A DNA stretch of 64,000 bases from Ancylostoma caninum (taxonomy: Eukaryota > Nematoda > Chromadorea > Rhabditida > Ancylostomatidae). Under the pieces are notes generated by a model. It saw only the letters and a program-made list of their open reading frames with translations. It searched no databases and had not been told where the DNA came from. The translations under genes were made by a program, and so were the position numbers. The stretch covers positions 5,742,001 to 5,806,000 of the forward strand of contig JBAJFG010000047.1 of assembly GCA_037903475.1 (NCBI GenBank), in the 5' to 3' direction. This document shows, one piece after another, positions 9,822 to 22,200 of the stretch (the first letter of the stretch is position 1; every line of letters starts with the position of its first letter).

Positions 9822-12800
9822 AGTTATTATGTACTGAGCGGTTGTTTTGACGACGATTATGGTAATCGGGCACGATTTGCCAAACTGGACGAGTTTATCT
9901 GTACTGTTCAAACAGCTGATTATAATAATGTGTTTACGGTGGCTGCGGCTGGGTGCAAATGCATTCTACGTCGGGATTTTGCCACTGCTATTTTGGGGTG
10001 AATTGTGCTAATTTAACTGGTTTCAATGATTTTTTTCTGTTAGACCGTATATCCGTGTCCTTCCCGGGGAAGGGGGAGGGGGATAGGGTCAGAGAAGCAG
10101 AGTTGCTTTGTTTGTTGAACACGCATAGTAATTCATTCAAAGCCGTACCAGCGTAAAATTGTGTATTTTTTCGCGAGCAGCGGTATTTGAACGGACACGG
10201 ATGTGTTTTTCCTATTTATTGAGACAACAACAAAGGTGGAGGAATAGCAGCATGCTCTGCTATTGTCTTGACCGTGGCCTGCTGGCGAGGGATGAAGCTC
10301 CTATTCTTCTTGCAATACAATACAAGTTATATGATTATTACTAATAACTATTTTTTGATTTTCTTCGTTGAAATTTTGATCTTTGGTGGGTGGTTCAGAA
10401 TATTTGCTACTGTGGAATTTTTGTACACACGGCTTGCATTTTGCTTAGAGTAAGGAGAACAGCAAAGATTTAGTAGTAGCAAGTTGCCGCGCTATTCTTT
10501 GCCAGTTCTCTAGTGTCCAGCCCTAAAGGCTTTTCATGATTAATAAAAAAAGCAGTTCAAATGCTGATTGCTGCTACGGACGTGTTCTCCAACACCATAG
10601 CACACTAGAAGAGTTTTCCGACCACAAAAGGTTGCGTCAGTGAAACCATAAGTTGAAAAACGGCAACTGAATGGATTGGTTAACATCGTTTTTGAAAAAA
10701 CGAGTAAGTTCTGTTGCTTTATTTTTTTTACCTCTGAGGAATACTTAATTTTTTCATTTTGTTTTCTGGAGGGAAACTCGTCCACGTGCGGCTGTATGCA
10801 GCATTGTTTCTGGACATATTGAACGTTTCGCTACATTTTTTTTTGCTAATTACTAAAGACATAATGTAGGTATGTAGTACACATTTTGCTATACTAACTT
10901 CACCACGAAGTATTTTTTTAAATCTAATGACTGGGTGGAAGTTCGTAAATGCATGGTCTTTGATCTTTGGTTCGTTATGAGTCCATCATTTGTTGTCTTG
11001 TCGCTGGATGTGTGCAGCTATTTATTAATTGATCTTTGATCCCGCTTATTAGACAACTGTCCGGGGAAAGGGGCTTTAGGATGCGCCGCATTTTTGATGA
11101 GGTATTTAACACTTTAGGATGCGCCGCATTTTTGATGAAGTATTTAACAATTTAAGGTATTAATATTATAAAACAGAGGTTTTTTATTCGGGTGTTTGTT
11201 ATTTAAAATTTTCTATCAAACTGCACGAAAAACCCAGTTTGCTAGAGCAGCAGTCACATTTGAATCGTCTTGAAGTGAAAACACGGCACTAGAACTGCTT
11301 GTTTCCCAGCGGCTGCGCTCCAAAAATGATTGCCCCATTTTGTGGCGACTTTGTTCGTTGTTTTGGTGAGCAACGCAATGATTGTGGTAGTTTTCTTCGT
11401 CTTCTTGGGTAGTTGCACTCGATTAGGCGCCACTGCTTCGCCGCGGACTCCCACCAACACCACCCCCCCCCCCACCCCCTCCCACCATCGTCTAGCCGAG
11501 AGCCTATAGGTGTCCTAAAATTAGTCGCAGCAGCCGCCGAAATATCATTTTACTCGCATCACATCACGCAAGCCGCCCGCGGTGGCGTGCATGCGTTACC
11601 ATTGCGCCGTCATGCGTGAATTGCCCACTTCCTCTCCGTGTCCCAGAGGACAGCCGATAACGATATAGAAGCATGGATTTTCGGAGAGATCTATGACCCA
11701 AGTTGTTTAGAGTGTGGTGGTGGCTGAGGATTCAGCATCTACCTCGTCAAAACCGCGTTCAAATCGACTAAACCCGTCCCTGGAGAGTTTCCCGCAGAGT
11801 GCGGTGGCATCATTGAAGAGCAATTGCTGTGAGTTTCTGACGTCACAATAGATTTCATGTTAATTACTAAATCATTTATCCTTATTAATATACAATATAT
11901 TAATCATAAGTACGCAAGTGCGCACACAAGACAACTGTTAACCGAGAGAAAAGAAGATTTCGTGCTCGATGATAAACAATCTGACCGAGTCACAACAAAA
12001 AATGGCATGAACAGCTCAAAAAATGAGTTTTAAAGATGAATTAATCCATAGTGTCAGTGTCAAACCACAAACGAACGAGCACATGGAAGTTGATGCAGCG
12101 CGAGGGTGTAAAAAAAAGGGAAGGTGTGTGGGATGAGAGAGAGATGGATTGCTCCGAACGAACAGACGGACGGACTTGCTTACTTACTTATACAATTCAT
12201 CATCATCACAAAATCAATAAAAATATAAATGTGTAAAAACATATAAACAATGACTTTATCTAGAACAAAACAACCTCCTGACCTAGTGGAAAATGTTCAG
12301 AATGTATGCGGGATTGGGGGTGATGGTGTACATAGAGAATTAAATAAGTAGAAAATAAGTTGATTTGAATGTTTGTGTGGGGGTCGGGGGGTGGCGGGAG
12401 TGGGGGAAGGGCAAAATGTAGTAGAGGAATGATTCGGATCACAGTGGTGCCGGCGGCTGGTTGAACGGGGTCCTCGACAAGGGCGCGCCACGGGGGATGA
12501 ATGCGTCGTGATGTGACGCAAAATTACACGATTCACATACACACATACACACAAACAAAAATGGGATGTGTTTTGTTGTTGTTGCTGATGTTGTTATTCC
12601 ATGGAAAGAGTGACGATTTTAGTGTATATTAGTGGGATTACGTCTGTCTAAGCTCAACTATATGGACACTGCTATTGTCACATACACACATGTACGCATA
12701 CACACATACACACGCTTACAAATACATATATTTACGTATCGTCGAATGTTGTCGTACGAGTGATGCTGCCTGATGCTGCTTCTGCACACACGGGCATCAC

Positions 12801-12829
12801 CGCGTCGTGCACCCCGTTCACCTATGCGC
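9822..12829. other. Convergent intergenic region between rae-1 and ncs-2, including the ncs-2 3' UTR
   Basis: No recognisable gene. It holds a 38-bp tandem duplication (11074-11149), a C-rich run near 11463 and CA-repeats near 12530-12555 and 12680-12718. The ncs-2 3' UTR must start at 12829 and run leftward. I saw no canonical AATAAA on the minus strand close to the stop, so its end is not set. Confidence 0.7.
11074..11149 (+). repeat. Tandem duplication, 2 x 38 bp
   Basis: The unit begins CTTTAGGATGCGCCGCATTT and ends GTATTTAACA. Copies at 11074-11111 and 11112-11149 differ at one visible base (GAGG versus GAAG). Confidence 0.85.
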
Positions 12830-13018
12830 CTACTTTTTGACCTCGTTGGTCAAGATCTGGAACAGCTCTTTGTCGGCCAGACAACCGTCAACGAATTCTT
12901 TGAGCGTTAGTTCCTTGTCGTTATTCACATCCATTTTTTCAAAGATCATCTTTGCTCGCTTTCGTGGTGAATCGTCGGCGGATTTTGTAACTTCTGGTCC
13001 AAGCATTTCGTAGATTGC
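12830..13018 (-). CDS. ncs-2: ncs-2 exon 3, EF-hand 4 and stop
   Basis: Acceptor AATATTTTCAG precedes [20 protein letters not shown], then [14 protein letters not shown] and LTNEVKK, then TAG. The first residues AIYEM continue the family's helix after EF-hand 3. An in-frame ATG lies 12 codons upstream inside the intron, but it would give no family match, so the exon start is placed at the splice site. Confidence 0.94.
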   Translation of the reverse strand, partial: AIYEMLGPEVTKSADDSPRKRAKMIFEKMDVNNDKELTLKEFVDGCLADKELFQILTNEVKK

Positions 13019-15671
13019 CTGAAAATATTCGAATATCTCAGGGATTTTCACCAACTACAATTAGAAAGTTCCCAGGAAAGGCTGGTTTTGCTTAAATAAT
13101 CCGCCCACTTCTCTTTTTCATTTTCTGGAGGAACTGGAAAGACACCTACAGTAAATAGCAGTGACTTATAAAAACGCTGATGTAACATAACCCTCTGATA
13201 ACCGTACAGCAAAAACATAGCTTGAACACCGTAATAAATCGAGAATAAAGCCCATGTTTGAGCATGGCCTCTCCTCGCCCTTTCCTCCCCCAACTTGGCG
13301 CCTTTCTCCGCTCGATTGGTGGTAAAAGTGGGAGACTTTAGCAGCAAATGAGGGAGGAATGGCAAAAAGGGGTGAGACGGCCACGCTCAAAATTATGCTT
13401 TGACTTGGAACTCTTACTAGGTTTGAGTTGCCCCTCTGCTGCACAGTTATCAGAGAAATACTTAAAAGCGTGCTACAATTTTCAATAGGATCTAAGATTA
13501 ACATTTACGTAATGCATGCGCCGAGTCTCGTAAAATTGTTTAAAAAGAGATACGAGGCAGTAAACAGTCGGCTGGCTCAACCAGATGGCTTTAAATTCAG
13601 AAATAGCCGCTTGATGGGTAGCAATAGGAACTGTTTTTCTTGCAACGGAGAATGGACCCATTACTGCGTCCAGGGTGTATGCCAGGAAGAGCGAGAGCTG
13701 GCAATAGTTGGCTATCATGAACCTGTCTGTGAATATCCCATGCAGCCTCGCCTCTAATAAGGTCACGGAGATTTCCAAGCGTTTTAGATTCAGATGTTGA
13801 AAGCTACTTACTGACTGAAATAGTTATGCCATCACTAAATAAGGATCAATAAGAAGGAAACAGTTAATGCTTAATTTTCATTAAAACATGACATAGAAAT
13901 ACTGCGCGGTGTTTCTCCTTTGTTTGCAGACCTAGAAATTACACATTTTGCAAAGCCCCAAGCCGAGTAAAGTCTTCGGTCCTTCGAACAGTGTAGTCAA
14001 GCATGCGCATAACGCAAGGTGGGCGGGGAACCTTTGTATGGGGTGCACTGTGCAGCTGGCAGCTGTCACAACCTATCGTTCTTCATGACCGCCACCGCCA
14101 TCTAAATAGCTTAAGAAATGAAAAAACGAAACTGGAAGGATTTAACTACAGTACTGTACCAGTTCACATTTAAGAAAAATGAAAAAAGGGAACATTATCG
14201 AGCGGAAATCGAGTTCAAAACAGAAAAGTTCACATAGACCACCACTTTTTTTGAACCTAAACCTAGAAAATTCTTTGATTGGGTGTGCTGAACACCCATC
14301 TAGAGTAGTTTTTTCTTCTCGCATATTTCACCACCCCGGTGCCCCCACTCTACCGATAAACGCAACAAAAAAGTTGCTTTGGGACCTTTTCATCCTAAGT
14401 GTTTTTTTTTTGAATGAAGCGGTCATGTTCCTAGACAGATCAGATGTTGTGCATCTAGAATTGCTGTCAGGTGACTAATGTGGCATGATGTTGGCCAGGG
14501 CTCACTTGCAATCCGCAATGAATGCTTGAATGAATCGAAAATGACGATGCGAGAGAGGGCGCAACTGCCATATTGCAACACTGCAAACCACCACTTATGC
14601 GCCAAGAATGCAAAAGAGCAAAGGATGAAAAATTCAAGTTTGAAATTGCCGCGTTTTTATGCGAGTGACCTTCGCGCTCAACAAAACACTTTCGCATGTT
14701 CTTTTTGAAACGAACAAAAGATAATGTGCAAGACGGGGAGGACAGCTGTAACGCTAAACAATGAAATGTACTCAAAAACGGGTTTGAAAATAACATAAAA
14801 CTGACCTCAATGATCTTAATCATCTCCTTTTCGTCAATGGTACCATTACCATCAATATCGTACATTCGGAATGCCCATTCGAGTTTCTGTTCGGGCGTAC
14901 CAGAGCTGGTCACATTGATAGCTAGCAAGAATTCCTTGAAGTCAATGAAACCGCTATTGTCCGTGTCGAACGTTCGGAATACATGTTCGCAAAATCCTTC
15001 TGCTGATCCAGACGGGAAGAAGTCTTTGTAGACTTTGATGAATTGCTCTTTGGTGAGGTGTCCCTTTGGGCAGTCTTGCTGTAAATAGGAAGAATCACAT
15101 GCAAGAAGCGATGCCATTAGCATGTTAATCTACGCAATCAGCGTAATTAAATGACTAACAATTGAAGAATATGTCAGCAATTAGCGGCTAAAAGGTCAAG
15201 AAAATATGCAGAAAAAAACCCTTTGATTACAAGTTTTATGTAGTCATTATTATTCAAGTGCAGATGCAGATGCGGAGAAAAAAAAAACTGTTGCAATGTA
15301 CGGCTATTTTTATGCATGAAAGGCGGACTCACTCAATATACAAGTGAAGCATGTCATTAGAACGGTATTCCTTTGGTTTTTTATGAATTTGTGCCCTTGG
15401 CTTGACTGCTATTTGCCTTTTATGCATTCTAATAGTAGTTGAAAATGCGGTAGTTTTTTTCTTCGCATCTGATTGCAGAGCTGGTGTTTCTAATTAATTG
15501 ATTATTTTATGGAGAAATTCCGGTTTCACAGTGATTATATCAAAATTAAGCAAGACCCACCACGAAACCCTTGTACCACTCCTTAATTTGCTCTTCAGTG
15601 AAGTTGGTGTTCTTCTTGAGGAACTCCAAGTCCTCCTTGGAGAGTTTAGGTTTGGAGCCCTTGAGTCCCAT
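12830..15671 (-). CDS. ncs-2: ncs-2, neuronal calcium sensor (visinin/recoverin family), complete, three exons, 190 aa
   Basis: This gene encodes a small myristoylated EF-hand calcium sensor of neurons that signals at membranes in a calcium-dependent way. Exons 15561-15671, 14806-15078 and 12830-13018 join in phase 0 to 37+91+62 residues, the usual family length. The start ATG gives MGLKGSKPK, with Gly2 and Ser6 fitting the N-myristoylation signal. EF-hand 1 is the degenerate CPxG type (DCPKG, 39-43). EF-hand 2 (loop 75-86, [12 protein letters not shown]), 3 (111-122, [12 protein letters not shown]) and 4 (158-169, [12 protein letters not shown]) have all calcium ligands. Loop 4 has Lys where Gly is usual at position 6. 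The C-terminus is LTNEVKK. I recall C. elegans NCS-2 (F10G8.5) as the closest match; NCS-1 differs in its tail. The symbol is by similarity from memory. It is convergent with rae-1. Confidence 0.93.
13019..14805 (-). other. ncs-2 intron 2, 1.8 kb
   Basis: No exon was seen. Near 13431-13460 is a short fragment ending CAGTTATCAGAG, identical to the tip of the fold-back element at 7503-7754. Other open frames (for example 13428-13757) show no family features. Confidence 0.75.
14806..15078 (-). CDS. ncs-2: ncs-2 exon 2, EF-hands 1 to 3
   Basis: Acceptor CTATTTACAG and donor GTCAGT frame 91 codons, residues 38-128, from [13 protein letters not shown] to [10 protein letters not shown]. The exon holds the inactive EF-hand 1 and the intact loops 2 ([14 protein letters not shown]) and 3 ([14 protein letters not shown]). 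Translation past the donor runs into a non-family sequence, which supports the splice site. Confidence 0.95.
15079..15560 (-). other. ncs-2 intron 1, 0.48 kb
   Basis: AT-rich spacer with GT-AG ends (GTGGGT / TTTACAG). Nothing else was recognised. Confidence 0.8.
15561..15671 (-). CDS. ncs-2: ncs-2 exon 1, start codon and myristoylation signal
   Basis: The exon encodes residues 1-37, from [20 protein letters not shown] to [17 protein letters not shown] is the family's hallmark before EF-hand 1. The exon ends GTG with donor GTGGGT. Joining to the next exon gives GFV-QDCPKG, as expected. An upstream TTTCTGTTTGAAG could be a trans-splice acceptor, which I could not confirm. Confidence 0.93.
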
Positions 15672-16250
15672 TTAGCGCAGCCGCGTCGTCGCGTCACGGC
15701 GAAGTCGGCACGACACTGCTTCAAACAGAAATAAGTAGCTAGCGGCAGCAGCTAGCGCTCACGAGGTAGAAATGGGAGTCGAAACGGACGGCGTAACGCG
15801 ACAAAAATCGGAGTAGTCACAGGGATGTCGACGGCAGCTGCAGCAACACACAGTTCAGAGGCAACAAATGGATCGGACGAGGACACTAGGTGATAACGGA
15901 CACCACCACCACCTCACGTAGAACATGTACTAGAGCTAGCGGCCGATCGATACTGGTGCAGTGGCGGCTAGCGTTGCCGGCCGTCGACGTCGCCGCCCCT
16001 AGCCGTTTCTGCGATCGATAGCACTCACTACGGTAGCAGCAGCAGCAGCAGCAGCAGTAGGGAGTGAGGGGAGAGACCGCTTCGGATTTGGATTTGGCGA
16101 TTCAGCACCTCAGAATGGCGGCGACGGCGGCGCGCGGACGTCTGCCGCTCAACTACCGCGCCGGCGGCAGCTCAGCGACAGGCATTCGCGGCCGGCGGGG
16201 CGACGGCGTCGACAGCCGCCAGCTGTCCGCAGAGCTGCGTTCTTTTTTTT
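15672..16250 (-). promoter_or_regulatory. GC/CpG-rich 5' flank of ncs-2, candidate promoter
   Basis: The region directly upstream of the ncs-2 ATG is much richer in G, C and CpG than its surroundings. It contains an AGC-repeat run (about 16036-16058). Its position suggests the core promoter and 5' UTR of ncs-2. No TATA box could be assigned. A divergent short plus-strand frame starting MAATAARGRLPLNY has no recognised domain. Confidence 0.4.
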
Positions 16251-19200
16251 TTCGCGTAAAGAATGACGATGAGGTGGGTAACTGCTCTCGGACTGGTTCT
16301 GCGTATGACGGTGGTTATGACGTGTATAAGTGTATGAATAATCGAGCGGCAATTTGTAGAATGAACTTACAGTAATTAGTGTGAAGTGCGTCGCGAGAAA
16401 GAAAAAAAAGCCGACAAGAAGATAAGAGAGCGACGGGTTTATCAAGATGTGACAGGTCCTGGTGGGAAGAAAAACTGCTATATAAATCAGATGGATAATT
16501 CTCGCCGAGGATTTGCAGACAAATCTTCGCCTTTTCCGGGATTTTGTGCGCATTCTTCCTGCACTTGGAAAGAGTTTGCACGACACTTCGACACGTGCAA
16601 CTAATTCAGGAAAAAAGTAAGAGTGCAAGGATAGCAAAGTGCCCTGGCCAGATAAAAAGCTGCAGTGAATAGAAGTTGCAGGAAAGAAGTCGAATTTGGA
16701 GTTTTCATCGAGTACAGGGTGGAAAGTGCCGAAATATACTCCAGATGACATAGTAATCGAAGCATTTGGTAGGAAAGAGCAATTATATGTGAAGAAACGG
16801 CAAAAATTCGAAAAATCAGGAGGAGAAAATGAAAATTGGCTGGAAATGCCAAGCAAACGCCTGGCTGGGCCGACAATTGCCTGAAGCACCTGTTCACTGC
16901 TCGTTGGATCACCTATGAAATAGCTTGACCTGACCAGGTGATGAAATATGACCTATGGAGGAGAATGAGCCGAACTGGCACACAAAGACAATAAGAAAGG
17001 AGAAGTCCAAGGTATTCTGAACAAGTTCTGTTTACTCTTTCCATGCACTTGCTCCCAAATTATAAGAAAAATGGATCGATAACGCATTTTTCTGCAACAC
17101 TACGCTTTTTCTGCGAGAATTCTGTCCAGCGAATTCGTTGTTGAACAAATAGAGCGAAATGGATGGTGGAGACGTTCTCGATATGTGAGCGAAATGATGC
17201 TGGAAAGGGAGGGGTAGTTGCTGGAAGTGATTGAATACAGAATACCATTAATGTCGATAGGGAAAGAGAAATCTGTGAAACAGTTAAATGCGGGTATATA
17301 AAACAGCTTTTCTGAAGTCGGGTGGAAACTCGGCAAAGTTCGAGTTTCTCGACAGCCATCATTTGTCAGGATTTGAGGCAAATGTCGATTTGCAAATGGG
17401 CAGAGTTGTTTGACGGAAGGGGTGTCGTGCAATGTTGAATAGCTTTTGTTTCGTATGTGTCGCTGAATTCGGTGGGTTTCCCATGAATTTTGGGACATGT
17501 CCGTGTATTAACGAAATAGTTGAGTGCTTTCGAAGGGATTCAGGAACATGGATAAGATCCGGGTCATTACAAGGGAACTAGCAAGAAATTATGTAAGCAA
17601 CAAACGTTGGGAACAAACGAATGATACATGTTTTCCCACGATTACCCTCTGAAAGTATCGACAACGCTATGGAAAGGAGCCATAAAAGCCATCAGCTGCC
17701 CATTTGAGCGCAGATGTTCTTGCGAGGGCGTCTGGCGTCAAATGCATGAAATGCGGGCAAGAATCGGAGCTCACAACGTGTGACAGATGTGCGAAGAACG
17801 CACGACGGGCATTGTGTGAGCTCAGACTGGCATCGAAGATGAGTCACAATGTTGCCTGAGGCGGCGAGCGCATCGAGTTCGCCGCGTCGCCATCACGCGA
17901 GCGATGCGACGTATCGCAGCGACGACAACGACAACAACGGTAGCTGCGGCTGTGGCGACGGCAGTAGTCAGCTGGCATGTCACTCATCGCAACGATTCTC
18001 ATTGCGACAGCCAAAGACAAGAACCCAACGAGGCGAGACGTTCAAGTGTCGCCGCCTCAATGGCATTGGTTGACGTTTGATGGATATTGAAATGGAAATC
18101 TGTCCTGAGGCTTTTTCGGGATGGGATTTGCTACAAATTTCGTTTGTCTAATGCTAGAGGCCGGAGAGAAAAGCTTGAGAACGCTTCTCGACTACTGCTG
18201 TAGTATAGAAGTATCCCAGTGGAGGAACAGCTGTAACGAAAAATTTGGAGGCGGAAGGGGTGGGGTTTGGCAGGTTTTTATGCCTGTTACGTAACGTGTC
18301 ATCGTTCGTGAGAAGCTTTTTATATCTCTACCGCCTCTGGCTATTTTTACACCATCTGCAGCACGGGAATGTGAGTACTCCACATTATTCTAGGACGATA
18401 GAGCAACAGTTCAGGACCAATAATCTAGTCATAAGGCGATACAGAAATCAAAGAAAGAAGTCGAGTGCTAAGAGAGCTTGGATGTTAGGAAACCTTAGAA
18501 GTTGAGAACAGATAGACCTGAGGACTTCTACATCGTTATGGAGAATGAGAAAAGGGAAATCAAAAATCTCGTAAAGCCGCGGTTAAAGATTCGACGTCAT
18601 ATTATGAGGGACATTTGTTCAATGGATTCCACCATCTACACGGCTTTTGAGAACCCTTTTTTTTAATAAAAAAAAGGAGAATGGCAGTGACAAATCCTGA
18701 CTCTTCCTCGTTGTATTAGCAGCCTTTTTGTTTTGCTGCGCTCGTAGCGGACTGAGTGTTATTTTCACATTCTGCTGGGCTATTGCAAATGTGTTAAGTT
18801 TGAACGGCTTGAAAAGATTCACATACTGCTATGGCAGACCAGGTGACATCACGAAGGAGTCAAGCTGAACCAACCACGAGCTTGTGTGATTGGAATTATT
18901 GCAATTATGTTGGTATCCGTCATAATCTTTTTACCAGGGTGACGGAGGAAAAATTGAAGGAATAATCAGAAACGGACGAATACGTAAGAATCCATGGAAT
19001 TTCCTAGTAATAGTTACCTAAAAATACAGCGTCCTCGAATGAACCAGAGGAAATTCTTTCACAATGCAGTCAGTCGTCTGACGTTCCCATGGCTATTTGC
19101 AACCGTTTTAATGCGCAAATGCCCTTTATGAGGGCGCTTCGGCAGCCATCATGTCTGACGTCAGAGACGTGAGATTGTCTGCAGCTATTTGCAAGGATGC

Positions 19201-22200
19201 TCCAGAAATATTTTGAAGAATGTAGCAGTGACGTATGGAATGACGTTTGTTTAAAAACCAACATCCCAAAGGTGCTGAGGACTTATTAGAGACGAATAAT
19301 TTAATCGAATTCCATGTCAGGCGACGTCACTTTTATAATACTACAAGAACTGGGGGTGTGACACGGAACCAAGCAGAGACAAGGATGGTCGATGAATGCA
19401 CGTGCGTTGAGAGAAAATTGATTGTTTGATCCTAGGGATTATTTAAGTCGTGTGGGATAGCATGGATCTGTTGTGCGTAGAAGCTTTGCAGGAATTCCAC
19501 AAAAACAGCGAGATGCAATGGATTTTAAACCCAGAGATGCCATATGATAGAATGGAGGAATGATCTCTAATGAGAATATTGAAGCTGCGTTGAAGCGGAA
19601 AAAATACCGTCGTAAGAGAAGTACCTTATAAAAATTGACGACATTGACATCATAATATTCTCTGCAGCGTAACTATTTCCTGACCACGCGCAGTTCTTCG
19701 CACAATGCTTGATTTTGTAATGAAAAAAAAAATGAACGGGGCAATCCCAGTGAAGTTCTCTAGTCGATCCGAATTGGATTGCCTTGGAGTTATGGAAAAA
19801 CACCACGGGAAGGAGTTTTCCATTTTCATGGAATATCTAAGTCATATAAAAACAGTTGGAAAGACGTGCTTTCCGAAGATTTCCTCAAACTCATCCTTCA
19901 ATTGAGAAAATCCGGAATTTATGTGAAGACTGATCAAGTGCGAAAGTTTTCCCCAATGACGAATGATTTGCACTGCAGCACTTGTTCACGTACAACTTCG
20001 TGCGCTGCACTTTACTCGAAAAAAAAAACTCGAATAAATAACCTCTCAGGATAAAAAGTCTCCATTCAGAAAAGAATCGATATCAGAGGTATCACATGAT
20101 AACGTAATTAACGGCGACTAAACCCGTGGAGGGTTCCGCACGGGAAGCCTTTGATCCCATGCTTAGACAGAGATATCACACAGCCATAACATGGAGGTTT
20201 GGTGGACAGCATAACACTTGAACTCCTGGACGAATAACAGAGAAAAAACATCCGCGATTAATGGTAGAGAAGAGAAGCGCACATGGATTAAGCTGTGTTG
20301 AACTACGGAAAAATCATAGGTCCATATTTGGCACTTGACCGCACGGTTTTTTTAGGAGTAATTAGAGAAAAGCCACTTTGAAGGTTAGCAATCCCTCTAT
20401 CCGTTCATAGATGATCTTTCCGAACTCTGAAGCCAAAGAACAACGGACAATTGGGATTTCTGAGGTTGTCAAGCTGCATGCGCTCTAACAAATCTAGTCT
20501 TGAGGAGATTGATGACTGAAGCAGCACTCCACGCATAGATATGTATGCTCAGCGATAGTTACTTATAAGGAAACCACTACCAAAGTTCTAGTGACGAAAA
20601 ATCAAAACGGGTGCGCGATCTTTTGTCAGAAAAGGAGGCGTGGCCGAAGTTTGTGATTGGTCAGTCTGTCCCGTAAGCCAGTTGCAGAACTGGGACCTGC
20701 CCTCTTTCTCGGTACAGCGTCACATAAATCTCAAAGTGTTCAGCTATGGCTTCCACTGGGTCTACAGTTAGCGTTCCAGTGATGTCTGGACGAGATAGCA
20801 AGCGCTGCTAAGCACGCACACTCCTCACGACCTGTTTGGACAGGTAAGAACGGCAAGATCGGATGAGAACGGGGCGGTGAAGTCTATGGATGCGCAGAAA
20901 ATCACAAATGCCATGGTGCATGTAGAGCAGCGCGTGTTGCAGGTCTCGTGACCAGATCTAAGTCGTGGTAAGCGAAGGATTGAGTCAGCGAAAATTCATA
21001 GCAATGCAAATGCAAGACTCATCCCGGAAATGAAAGCCTGGATCTCTGAAAAAAGCCAAGGGCGCTTTAGAATTGAATGATAGCAATTCACACGGGATTC
21101 ACAGCGCTCCTTCCTGCTCGGCCGCAATAAGTTTACACTTTGACAAGTTGGAAAGATTAAAACAGGGAATCTCACAGCGATATCTAATCATCTCCAGGAA
21201 ATACCACGGAATGTTCCAAGTATTCGTTATTCATTCCCGTAGGAAATCTGAATATTCCTCCAAGGATCATTTCTGCAAACAATTGATTCGAACTAATTGG
21301 CCTTGTCGCCTTATCTACAAGACGACGCGGAAGCCTTGCCTACACTTGATCACTACGGTGAGCGAAATAAGACGAGTCAAGTAGAGGAGTCGTTCTAAAT
21401 CGCGATGTTTCACCGAAACAGCTTTGTTTTGGGGATCCTGGAAACGAGAGACTCAGGATGTTCTTCGTCTACCATTGTTTGGCTTGTCACACATCCAAAA
21501 TTACAGATCTTGCCCCTCCGTAAACAGGCGAAAGAAGTTTTGGCTGGTAACACCCTTGAATCGCTGGTGGGAACAAAAAAAATGCAGAGGTAGTGGTGAT
21601 GGAGAGTAGTGAGCACATGCATGTATTTGCATCGTAAATAAAACAGTATGTTGGGCATATTGCAAAAAGAAAATGGGTTGGTGCTGTCCGTAAAGAGAGA
21701 CAATGAAGTGGCAAGTCGCTGTACTAGCTCGGCCAGCTACGATAGTTTATCTTTAGTGGCTATTTAATGTGCTGGCGCAAGCGACTTTATCTACTTGACG
21801 TAACGCTGCGCAAGTTTCTTTTGTGCAGAACCTATCAACGGGGAAACAGAAATCATATAAAATACATAAAATACAATGTAATCATTAACAAAAAAGAGAT
21901 AAACGATGTGCACGTGTATCCTGGACAAGGACACACCCACTAATCGATAGCGGTGATCACTGAGCTGTATTGGGAGCAGGAACCACCACGATGAGATAAC
22001 ACAAATCATGCCCCGTGCACGTTATTTAACGACCTGATCGCCTAGAGACGTGATAAGACGATGTGGAATGTCGGAAATTTCCAACAGTGAGAGCAACATC
22101 GAGGAAAAACACATGAATCGGCGATGATTAAATAACAAGCTGAACAAGGGGTGACAGAATTAGCAAGAGAAGGCTTTAGAAAGCGCTGGCTCGTGGATGG

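Noticed and set aside
12830..13054. ncs-2 last exon read as a stand-alone protein starting [12 protein letters not shown]
   Set aside because: Those 12 residues fall in the intron. A clean TTTTCAG acceptor at 13019 and the phase match with exon 2 show that it is spliced.
13428..13757. Plus-strand 109-codon frame in ncs-2 intron 2
   Set aside because: No domain, opposite to a confident gene, and it begins in a fragment of the TA fold-back family.
15494..15724. Minus-strand frame starting MKQCRADFAV over ncs-2 exon 1
   Set aside because: It is out of register with the EWYKGF-containing reading and is a shadow of the real exon.
16149..16889. Longest open frame in the window (246 codons, minus strand) just upstream of ncs-2
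   Set aside because: Rich in Ser, Phe, His and Arg-Arg runs, no domain, and it runs through the CpG-rich ncs-2 flank. Most likely chance.
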